Positions 55,141-64,000 of a DNA stretch of 64,000 bases are shown piece by piece. The notes under the pieces are model-generated. The model saw only the letters and a list, made by a program, of their open reading frames with translations. It searched no databases and was not told the DNA's origin. Numbering within the stretch: the stretch's first letter is position 1; every line of letters starts with the position of its first letter. The stretch spans positions 1,597,196 to 1,661,195 of the forward strand of contig JADCRB010000038.1 in the NCBI GenBank assembly GCA_021464245.1, written 5' to 3'. Position numbers and translations under genes: made by a program. Source of the stretch: Carallia brachiata. Lineage: Eukaryota; Streptophyta; Magnoliopsida; Malpighiales; Rhizophoraceae.

Positions 55141-55905
55141 CTAGGTGAAGAGTTTGAGGTGAGACCGTGAGATTAATGCATGATATTGTCCCAACGAATA
55201 CCTGGAACTTGTATTGCTTTCACGTGATTCATGCTGTTAAGGTCTCTAGTTATGGATGTCGCGTTGGATCAACACAGAGAACTGTGAAATCTATTTTCAA
55301 GGCATGTGTTAATCTCTTTTTAGCTCAATGGGATGAACCAACCTCAAGTGCCTGGGGGATGATGTGGTCCTGATTATAAATTATAACGGGTTTTTTTTTT
55401 CGCTTTTGATTGCAGACTTACATAGATGTCCTTCATACGAAGAAAATGGACAAGTCATGAGGGTTGGCAGAAGACCCCATAGAAGTTTATGCTGGCTCAT
55501 GCAGAATTGAGGAACGTGTCCAGTTTGATCCAGCCAAGGTGTTACTGTGTGTTTTTGCCTTTCTTTTGCAAAAGAATTGGATTTTTTCTTTTGGCTCACA
55601 TCTTATTCTGGCTTGAAACTGCAGAAAGGGCAATCAAAAGAGTTTTCAAAGTAGCCTGACATGAGATCTATGACAAACTAACCAGATCTTTGGCTTCGAA
55701 CATTTGGGAGCTGGATGACCTGAGGTGGACTTATTTGCCACGTAATCAAAGAAGTTTGACTCTGATTCGTTTAATGGATTCACTACAAATTTAATTACTA
55801 TCTGAATATGTTTTTAATTTGATTCATTTAATTTGATTCATTTCGTCTCCTAGAAGCTGCGATGTGACGATCAAAATGGATCGCTCAACAAGTAATTCCT
55901 AAAGT
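55141..55905 (+). pseudogene. MCM4: MCM4 helicase fragment B
   Basis: Pieces in order: VGSTQRTVKSIFKACVN (about 55,260-55,310); TYIDVLHTKKMDKS then a stop, and IEERVQFDPAKV (55,417-55,535, after TTGCAG); YDKLTRSLASNIWELDDL (55,670-55,725, shifted); then a jump to LEAAM (55,855). The ATPase core is missing between the last two, so this unit has an internal deletion relative to A2 and C. Confidence 0.8.
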
Positions 55906-56180
55906 TGCTGCCCTTTATTCTTAGTTTTCCTTTCCTTGACATAAGCATATAGCTATTACTCGTATATCATTTTTTTCTCCCCTTCATCAGAAACTATAAC
56001 GCTGATGCTGATACATGTCTTATATCTGAACCTTTCTTTTTCTATTTTCAGTTGAGGGTCTGGATTACAAGGCTGGTGCTTAAACCTTCTTGACATTATG
56101 GAAGGTAAATCTGACATTGTTTGCGTGTGAACCATTTTCTCTGTTGTCCACGTACTCACATTAGTCCTTTTATTTTTAGG

Positions 56181-57228
56181 GGAAGGGTGTTTGAGTTGTG
56201 AAGATCTCTAATCTCATCCTAACAGAGAATGGAGTTTACAAAATTGGGATGCAGAGCCAAACTACAAGGAGTTGACACTACAAAGGCTGACACTTGAGTT
56301 GAAAACCAGTTGAACCAACCTGAAGACAATGAGGTAAGCCAATTACTCAGTGCGTGAAATGTCCTTGAAGTATCAACATGTTACTGTTTTATAGCTTTAA
56401 CTGCTTCTCTTCTTGCTGCTTCCCATAAAATTGTAGTTCCAGCTGAGTGGTTACATTACAACTGTATACGTATATCTTCGATCTACTTTGGGTTTCATCT
56501 TAGATGCTTTCCTTTCTTTTTGTTTTAATTTCCTTTCATACTAGAAGCTTGCTTTCTTTAGGGAATTTTGTTCAATACAATGAAATGCCTTGGCGACAAC
56601 TAGGAAGAAACAGGTTCATTGGACTTTCACTTTTTAGAGTTTTATCCCATAGGCGCATTTCTTGTTTCACAAGAAAGACTAAAACCTACCAGACTAATTT
56701 ATGTTGCTTTATGGTTTGATTCTTATGGCCCTCCAATAGTTTAGTTTTACCCATTCTAAGATTTAAGAAAATTTGAAATTTATTTGTAACGCTTAGTAGT
56801 TCTATTAAATTATGGATTGCCAATCTAATTCTGCTATGACACGGATTTCCAATTTAATTAACACTTTTGTTTTTTGTTTTAAATAGACTGATACAACGGT
56901 CAAGTTATCAAACCTATTAGCCTTTTGAAGGGATTCTTCTTGTGAGGCGGATTTGTCAATTAGTTTATTGTAAAAAATAAACTACACAACCTCTATATAA
57001 ATCACCCATGTCCCTCTCTCACAGACTCCAATCAAATCAGCAACTTTGCTTTGTTCCCTCTAACTTCCTCTCTCTATTCGGTTCCTCTCAAGCCTCTTCC
57101 CTCTCTCTCTCTCTCTCTCTCTCTCTGTCTGACCTCCTCCTTTGCCAGTTCCTTTCTAGCATTGTTATTGCAATTGACGGAGGCCGATGGATCACCAAGA
57201 TTTTGCACTCTTCATTACCTATTCTTGT
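56181..57228 (+). repeat. Array unit leader D, copy 3
   Basis: Colinear with copies 1 and 2. Contains a (CT)n tract at 57,099-57,127 and a TATA-like CTATATAAATCACCC at 56,992. Confidence 0.8.
56992..57009 (+). promoter_or_regulatory. TATA-like box, array unit 3
   Basis: CTATATAAATCACCCATG, conserved with units 1 and 2. Confidence 0.4.
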
Positions 57229-57750
57229 TTTCACTGCTGTTTATGTTGCTGAATCTGTTTGCTTGTTTTCTTTCTTATGGATTTTTGATGATTTATCAAA
57301 ACTTCTTTCTTTCTTTGGTCTATTAATACTTCTTTATTGTTTTCTTTTTCATTTTATGTCTATTAACACTTTTTTATTGTTTTTGTTGTCTTTTTTCTTG
57401 GTGGAAACGACTCCCTAATCTGGAAGCCATGGACTGGCAGGGAATGTCGCCAGGCATTTCGCTGCCAGAAGATGGGGGGTAAGCTATTGGGCTTTCAAGG
57501 CACAGAGCGGGCAGCAAATTTTTGGAATTCTATATGTTTTTGGATTTTGCCTTGCCATCCTCTTTGTTTGAGAAGATGCGGAGCACGATGGTTCGGTAAT
57601 TTGTTGTTAATCTGTTAATATTACTAGCTTTCCTTTTGCTGCTTTTACACTATAGTTATAGCTCATTTTTTGATTTGGCTGCAAGAAAAAAAGAGATGGG
57701 GGCTGACGTGGTCCTGATCAATATGGCCTTTTTTTCCGATTGATTGTCGA
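57229..57750 (+). other. Exon-like block of array unit 3
   Basis: GGTGGAAACGACTCCCTAATCTGGAAG..AATGTCGCCAGG (57,400-57,470) and GAGAAGATGCGGAGCACGATG (57,567) repeat 49,446-49,620 in unit 1. Probably an old exon of the founder gene; no family recognised. Confidence 0.45.
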
Positions 57751-59926
57751 CTTACAAAGATCCTTCGTCCACAGAAAATGGACAAGCATGCACTGGCAGA
57801 AGACCTGGTGGAAGTTATACCCATGCAGAATTCAGGAAGATGTCTCGGTATATGCTCGTTTTCAACAACAAATTGGTTTTTTTAATTGTTTTCTTTTTAT
57901 TTTGGATACAGCTTATGTAGACTTGAAACGCGGATAGAACAATTAAAAGAAATGGCAAGATTACCTGAATGTTATGATGGACTAACCTGATCTTTGGCAT
58001 AGAACATATAGAACATGGATGACGTGGAGACTGAAACTTCTGCAATAGTGAACTTCTTTTCCAGGTTATTGCAGAAGTTTCACTCAACAATTCGTTATAT
58101 AGATTTGATAAAATTTCATTATTATTTTGTTTTTCTTATGCTATAGTAGTGGTGATTGTTTGATGCCCAAATCATATCTCTTTTGTGGGAATGCCTAGAA
58201 TTTGCCTTCTGGTGCTAGCTTCCTTGGCGATAGCAATATCCTTCTTGTTGGTTATCCTGGAACTGGCAAAACTTGGCTCCTTCGTTTCGTATTGCAAGTA
58301 ATCTCCTTGTGTTATATGCCCCAGAGGAACAGTAAGAAAAGTTTTTCTATCTTTCTTTATCTGAGACATGACTTAGATCACATGAGATTTTTTTATCTGT
58401 GACATAAATATCTAGCTTTTGGAAAGTGGAGCCTTTCTTTTAAGTTACAAAAGCATTTGTTGCATTGTTGAATTTGAAAAAATGTCTGAAAATGCAAGGA
58501 ACACGTTATTTGAGGTTGATCAAATCTCCTTTCCTCAGAACTTTGCAACCGTATGTATTTTTCATTCAACATTATGAGTTTATCATTGACAAGCAAATTA
58601 GATTTTTTGGATGATTGTTTTGTGTGAAACAAAGAAGTAGGAATATGTATTTGCATGTCAGAGATCTCATATTAACTTGTATCAAACGTAATGCTGCAGC
58701 AGGGAAAAGGTGTGTAGAATTTTTTCTTTTTTGTTTTTCAGTTCTCTAAATTTTAGCCACAATAGGTTACCACTGCTTGGATAAGGTACGATGGTAACAC
58801 ATGAAATAACATAATAGGTGGATGTTGTTACTAGATTAACTCTGATTATGATAGTTTCTTATGGTTGTTTGGCAGAGACAGGGATCTTGCCAACATGTTA
58901 GTTACATAACAATTTTTTCTACTTGCAAAGTGCAGAACGTGATGCCATCCATATGCATTGCCACATTAGATGCATATGTCAGGTATGCTTGTAAACACAT
59001 TCACCCGAAGTTATGAGATAAAGCTGTAAAGAGTTGACTTGAGGTTATGTAAAAGGAAATTTTCCGAAGGTAGCAAAAAGGTATGATTATAGTATGTTTC
59101 TTTTCATCGTTTCCTTATATGTGCACATGAGTGTTTAGCAAGCTTAGTAGATCTCTTTCAACATTTTTCTGCCTTTTCATTTTCCCAGTGGCTTATTCTC
59201 ATCAAAGGCATTAGAAAACTTTTTGCATGGTCTTTTGTCCTTGTGCAGTTAGGTTCTTCGATGTCGACATCTTTTCTCCAACTTATTAATTTCATATACT
59301 TTTGGTTTTTTGCATGAACTGATGATCCTGAGTGGAAGCAATTGCAACTCCCTGGTAAATAGAATGTCTGATACACCTTAATGAAGCTCTGGCTCGAATA
59401 TGTTTCTTGGAATTGGTTTGTATGGCTTTCTCTAAGCAACTAGCTCACTGCAAATGGCATCATATGTATGTCTAAGTTGTAATTTCTTTTATGCCCTGCA
59501 ATGTTAGGTTGACAGACATAGCAGAGGCATTTTGGCTCTACAAGTTGCAATTTAACTATCAGAAATGGATTACTCGACAGGTGATTTACCAAAGTATTTG
59601 CCCCCTTTTATTTCTCACTATACCAATAGGATCTGATGTCTTCACCCTTATTATGTCATCTGGTATGGATATCATTATGACTGGAGTTCCTTCAAGTGAA
59701 AGGATGAGCAGGGAGAATCTTGTGGTAGAACTTGCAATATATTTATGCTGAAGGTGCAACTTGGGGGATCCTCAGTGCACTTGATGGAGGTAAGAGAGTA
59801 GGAGGTTAGTGCTAGATGGCTATCTTGTTTAGCAGAAACAAAACTAAATGTGCTTAATTATTCTCCTGTAGTTGCTGGAGGAGCTGAAGAAGCAAAGCTC
59901 TGGTATGGAAGTTAACGTTGATGAAG
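57751..59926 (+). pseudogene. MCM4: MCM4 helicase fragment C (best preserved)
   Basis: Pieces in family order. TYKDPSS.. (57,751), whose acceptor TTGCAG has become TTGTCG. IEQLKEMARLPE (57,937). GDSNILLVGYPGTGKTWLL (58,226), the Walker A loop; the GTGKT form is atypical for MCM, which has GTSKS. EFEKMSENARNTLFEV (58,470; family DEFDKMSDNARSMLHEV). LDAYVRYACKHIHPKL (58,955). GNFPKVAKR (59,055). LNEALARICFLE (59,375). IAEAF..K then IIMTGVPSSERMSRENLV (59,518-59,730). VQLGGSSVHLM (59,755) and LLEELKKQSSGMEVNVDE (59,872). Multiple stops and missing exons. The SSERMxRENLV block identifies MCM4 rather than MCM2, 5 or 7. Confidence 0.85.
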
Positions 59927-60500
59927 AAAGTACATTAATTCTATGTTATTAGGCCCCACTTAATTTTTCCAATGTTGATCCCGATGGAACCCTATTGCTT
60001 CTCTTGCTCTCTACTTTTCTTCTTGGCCCATATTACTCACCTGGTTGTCTTGATTACTATGCATGTTTCTGTTTTTCTTGTTGCTGAGTTTCTTATAGAT
60101 ATCTGTTTCTTTGGTTGCCAAAATGTCTACTTTTCAAAATGGACTTCTGCATTACATAGTCTGCCTATTTTTAGCAATGTTTTTGACAAATTTGTATTAT
60201 GGAAGACAAATTTGTAATTTTCTGATGAAGGATCTTTGCCGTTTGTTATCTCTTTGAAAGGAAAGATTCACATAGAGAAAAGCTGCCTCTGTCATGAAGT
60301 AAACTCAGCAACACAAAAGGCTGCGTGTTTTAACCCTGGTTGACGTTATGGAAGACGAGTATGTTCGCCTATTGTGCATGTGAAGCCTTTTCACTTGTTT
60401 ATGTTGTCTGTTTATTTATTTATTTTTTTTTTTTTTGGGTTATTGAGTTGTAAGAAAGACTCTCTCTCTCTCTCTTGCACGTATGCGTGTACCAAGTTCT
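59927..60500. other. Spacer after MCM4 fragment C
   Basis: No coding recognised. A GTTGACGTTATGGAAGACG phrase (60,340) parallels CTTGACATTATGGAAGG at the ends of units 1 and 2. Confidence 0.4.
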
Positions 60501-60790
60501 TAAAAAAGAATGGGGCTTGCAAATTTGGGGGCAGAAAGCTGTAGGGAAGTAGGTGGCACTGCAATGCACTTCCAAGTAGTTGACGTACCTGAAGACATTA
60601 AGGTAACCCAATTACTAGTGTGTGAAAGTTCTTGTAGTCGTTACTTCTGTAGCTTCAACTGTTTCTTGATTCTTTACAAAAAATTGTTGGCCCAGGTGAG
60701 TGATTACTACTTTATTATATGTTTATTCGATCTGACTTAGTTTATCATAGATGCTTGTTTCTTTTAGGAAATTTTATTTGATATTTCATT
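60501..60790 (+). repeat. Diverged fourth copy of the leader D start
   Basis: Here the block is open from ATG 60,510 to a GTAACC donor at 60,603: MGLANLGAESCREVGG and VDVPEDIK. The other copies of the same block carry stops. It may be the least damaged version of an original exon. Family unknown. Confidence 0.45.
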
Positions 60791-61500
60791 GGTTGTCAAG
60801 GGAACATTCTGTATCAGAGCGATATATTTCTCATCTAACTGTCATTGCAATGATGATAGTTTTTTGTGCTTCCTATAATCCTAGTGCATTGTACGCATTA
60901 TGGGTCATTTAGTTTTTCTGTAATTAGGAATGTTCGTCTCAGGATATCAGATGCTTGAAAAGGAGGGAAAGCATGCATTGCTGATATTTTTTGCTCCTTT
61001 TTCCGGTTCTTGATCTCATTCTCAGATATGCTTTAGTGCCTAATTGATTAGTGTGGATAATCATTTTATTAATAGAGTCTAAGAAAGTTCCTGTAGACAT
61101 TATTGATATCTTGTTTCTGTCCAGCTATGTTATGGTGCTCTCAGGCATAATAATGGTCCCTTTGTCTTGATTAAGCTGGGCACTGAAAGGGAAGGGACCT
61201 TTTCATTGGTTGTCAAGTAAAATCGCAAGTCTAATGACTTTCTAATGCTTTTCATCCAGATATCATTGCGATGATGGTAAGTGCATTCTAAACTCCTGGC
61301 GCATTATATGCATGTGGATCATTTTAATTCGTCTGTAAACTGTAATTTCGAATTTTCTTCTCAGGATATCACCTGGTTGAAAAGAGCTAATCTACAGGAA
61401 TTTTATATCTTCATGGGAAATTTGATCTGTAAATTTCATTCATGTGGAATAACCGGTTGTCTAAATATTCATTGATAAAAAAAAAAAAAAAAAAAAGAAA
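60791..61500. repeat. Local direct duplication, about 170 bp
   Basis: The stretch 60,837-60,965 (GTCATTGCAATGATGATAG..CTCAGGATATCA) is repeated at 61,260-61,390 (ATCATTGCGATGATGGTAAG..CTCAGGATATCACC). A poly(A) tract is at 61,477-61,497. No coding. Confidence 0.6.
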
Positions 61501-62320
61501 GATTTGCTATCTAGATATTCAGACAGTCTTGTTGTGAGAACAAAGCAATTTTAAAAGTAGAAAAAAAATTCATTGTGTCAGAATTCTAAGAAAACACAAC
61601 TAAGAACTAAATTAACTTAGGCTTATTGGCGTGAAAATTTATGAGAGAATTTAATTCAATTTATGTCTAAAATAGAACACAATTGAATTGGAATTTTAAT
61701 GGAATTTGTAATTATCTTTTGCCTGCTGCAGAATCAAAAAATAAAAGAACAAAAATTGAATTCATTTGTTTAATGCAAATACTCCTTAAGTAATAGAATG
61801 AGTTGAACTAATTCATTTATTTCGGTGAAGGTGAAGGTTATCAATTTTAGCACACTGTTATAAAGTTTTTGGGTCCATTTAAATTCAAGAGAGAACTTAT
61901 ATTTAACTATAAGTAAAATTTGATGTTTGATTTCAAATTACACGTTAAGCACACTGTTATATCTTTGGCGTGCGAGATTGGTAACGAATTCGATAAGATA
62001 TGATACAGAAGAATTGAATAAAACTGAACTACATAAACTCAACCATTTCGACTAGGCCAAATGGCTACGTTTCTTGAGGAGATTGAGAGTCTGATTTCCA
62101 GTTGTCACAAAATATGAGTTGTTTACATAATTGTTAATCTTTTACTCTTTGCCATTGAAGGCAGATTGGAGCATCTCTTCAGCCATGTCTTGAGACCATC
62201 ATTTATATTCTCCACATTTAAACAAGTTATCCACTCACAATTATTTTGTCAGAAAAAATTACATAAACCTTTTTGTTTCAAAAGGAAAGTGTAAAAATTT
62301 TCCTCACATCATCAGACCAA
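61501..62320. other. Intergenic, 3' flank of the ERF gene
   Basis: AT-rich and non-coding. The ERF transcript probably ends within the first 200 bases to the left of 62,321. Confidence 0.6.
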
Positions 62321-63124
62321 TTAGCCAAACAAAGAGAACTGATCATCAGTTACACAAGACCACGGCTGCCCAAATTCCCGTTTTGGGCTTCGATCACCGG
62401 CTCTGCTAGCTTCAGCCACCGGAGTTACACCACTTTTGCTCCGTTTTGGACATGGCGAGTCATACTCTGATGAAGTCCAAGACGAAGGTTGAGACGAGCC
62501 TCGCTTGTGACTCACTTTAACCGGCTCCGGCTCTGCGGAGCCGATTAAATGAGGAAAGTTCAGCTTAGCTTTGCAGCCACGCATTTTAAAGGCAGCTCGG
62601 TCGTAAGCCATGGCGGCTTGCTCAGCCGTCTCGTAAGTTCCCAGCCACAACCTCGCGCCATTCTTATTCGAGTCTCTTATCTCCGCCGCGTATTTCCCCC
62701 ACGGCCTCCTTCTCACTCCCCTATACTGCAATCCCTTTTCCTTCATCGACGGCGGCGCGTTGGAGGACCCGCGGAGGCTGGCGGCCACCGCCATTGGAGC
62801 CCCAGAAGTTTCCAGAAGCTTTTCTTCTTCTTCTACTTTAACCATCATCGTCGTTACGTTCGATTGATACGATGGGACCCATCCAAAGTTAACGGCCTCA
62901 CGTAGAGCACCGTAAACAATCATATCCTCAGAATCGTTAAATTTTAACGGCAAATCACCCCAGTTCTCCGTCAAAAGAATGTTGCTAAAGCTAGAACTCT
63001 GGCAGTACACCGGTGCACCGCCGACAGTCGTAGCCGGTGGCTGTAATTCGCCTTGAAAATGTCGGCGGCTAATTGATTCCATGAGAGCCAAACCCGACTC
63101 CAAGTTGCTCTCTCCGTACGTCAT
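62321..63124 (-). CDS. AP2/ERF-domain transcription factor, group IX-like (267 aa)
   Basis: An uninterrupted single exon, as is usual for ERF genes. The AP2/ERF domain is at residues 134-191 ([18 protein letters not shown].., [30 protein letters not shown]). It has the WLG core and the Ala/Asp pair typical of the ERF rather than DREB subfamily, so binding to GCC-box (AGCCGCC) promoters is expected. The N-terminus [20 protein letters not shown] matches the acidic start of ERF1A/ERF2-type group IX activators in ethylene and jasmonate defence signalling. A nuclear-localisation-like PKRSKSG lies near 225-231. An in-frame ATG 48 bases upstream (63,172) lies within a TA repeat next to a TATA-like sequence. 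I start at 63,124 because family similarity begins there. Confidence 0.92.
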   Translation of the reverse strand: MTYGESNLESGLALMESISRRHFQGELQPPATTVGGAPVYCQSSSFSNILLTENWGDLPLKFNDSEDMIVYGALREAVNFGWVPSYQSNVTTMMVKVEEEEKLLETSGAPMAVAASLRGSSNAPPSMKEKGLQYRGVRRRPWGKYAAEIRDSNKNGARLWLGTYETAEQAAMAYDRAAFKMRGCKAKLNFPHLIGSAEPEPVKVSHKRGSSQPSSWTSSEYDSPCPKRSKSGVTPVAEASRAGDRSPKREFGQPWSCVTDDQFSLFG

Positions 63125-63154
63125 ATTCTTAGGAATTACTTCTGGTAATCTGAA

Positions 63155-63187
63155 TCTTCTGTTTATATACATATATATATATATATT
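63155..63187 (-). promoter_or_regulatory. TATA/(TA)n element upstream of the ERF gene
   Basis: A (TA)n tract followed on the minus strand by TATATAAAC, 40-60 bp upstream of the ERF start codon. A good core-promoter candidate, though it implies a short 5' UTR. Confidence 0.45.
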
Positions 63188-64000
63188 GCAATGCAGGAAG
63201 CTTCAGGGAAACTTAAGGTTTTGGACAATTTTGAAGGTTGACATGAAAGATATGTTTATATTAAATAAACAACAAAAGAGTCACTTTCTTTGAATGTTAG
63301 GTATGGGAAGCATTTTGATTTTGATCACATGTTATAATTGGGTTTTTAATATATGATTATTATTTTTTTAATGCATGGTTTTTTTTTTTTTTTAATTCTT
63401 CAATGCATGGAATACTGGCACGTTACATTATTATATTTTTTTTTTTCATTCTTTAATAATTTTATGAAGGGCATGTGAATTCCTAGCTACATTATGTGCC
63501 TGATAATGCCAGATACACCACATCAGCTCTATGTTGGATCCTGCTTATTTAATCGGAAAAGTTTGTTACACCAAGATTGTGTTGAATTTTATCTTGAATT
63601 TATAATTTAAATAATATTAATAATATATTAATAAATAAAAAATTAAAGATATAAATTTTTAATTTATTTAACTGTTGTTTTTTTCTTAGTTAGTTGGTCT
63701 AAGTTCAAAAAAATTTTAAAAAAAAAAATTGCTCCGGATCTTATATGCATGAAATAAAATATTTTTTTAATTTATGTTTTAATACATTTTATTTAGAATT
63801 TATATTTTAATTTTAAATTTTAATTTTATGAAAAAAAAATTTAAAATATGCCTCTCAAGTGCTGGTCATTGCACCACTCTCCGTGCAGCCAGCAATACCT
63901 ATGGTAACTATACGATGACTTGTGAATTGTAATATCTGTTTTTTGTTTTTTTTTTTCTTTCTTGATTTGGGCGTTTTCTTTTCTTTTACCTTTTTTTTTT
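63188..64000. other. ERF upstream region, AT-rich
   Basis: No coding. Long A/T-only stretches around 63,590-63,840. No GCC-box or other obvious regulatory motif stands out. Confidence 0.5.

Noticed and set aside
58226..58300. A functional AAA+ ATPase exon (GYPGTGKT)
   Set aside because: The Walker loop is intact-looking but sits in a chain of MCM4 pieces with stops, lost acceptors and missing exons.

Overview
The window is nuclear DNA from a flowering plant, most likely a eudicot. It is AT-rich (introns, long T tracts). It carries plant GT-AG introns, an AP2/ERF transcription factor, glutamate-receptor-like exons, and plant LTR retrotransposons with an initiator-Met-tRNA type primer site. 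I cannot name the species. It is gene-poor: one intact protein gene is clear (a group IX-like ERF at the right edge, minus strand). The rest is transposons and decayed, duplicated gene fragments.

Layout. 1-404: two exons of a glutamate-receptor-like gene, cut off by the window edge and broken next to the only N. 925-1594: one terminus of a CACTA transposon with a dense subterminal repeat array. 2.6-5.1 kb: nested inverted-repeat elements and a lone minus-strand exon. 7.1-9.76 kb: a dead LINE on the minus strand, still in one reading frame but full of stops. 10.1-10.76 kb: a tandem array of about 155 bp units. 11,032-16,333: a complete Ty3/gypsy chromovirus with 361 bp LTRs that read identical, a TGGGC target duplication, and a single amber codon in pol. 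16.3-41 kb: a duplicated plus-strand region with MON2 exon remnants, an unrecognised multi-exon gene whose splice phases still agree, and four 236-241 bp copies of one exon-intron-exon module. Inside it lie a 4.0 kb non-autonomous LTR retrotransposon (23,633-27,608, TCCTC duplication) with two unfamiliar ORFs, a 633 bp TIR element with a 9 bp duplication, and a solo LTR with a CTTTG duplication.

41.8-45.7 kb holds an LTR-like segment in minus orientation, an amplified short repeat, an unrecognised terminal exon and a LINE RNase H scrap. 46.7-60.8 kb is an array of about three 3.5-4.4 kb units. Each has a TATA-like box, a CT-rich leader and broken exons of the replicative helicase subunit MCM4, all on the plus strand. 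62,321-63,124 is the ERF gene.

Nothing here forms a working pathway. The coherent story is repeated duplication of promoter/leader modules and gene pieces (MON2, MCM4, gene X), punctuated by mobile elements of different ages. The features most worth following up are the duplicated leader/hairpin module, the phase-consistent unknown gene, and the non-autonomous retrotransposon with unknown ORFs. All family calls were made by eye; no database search was run.
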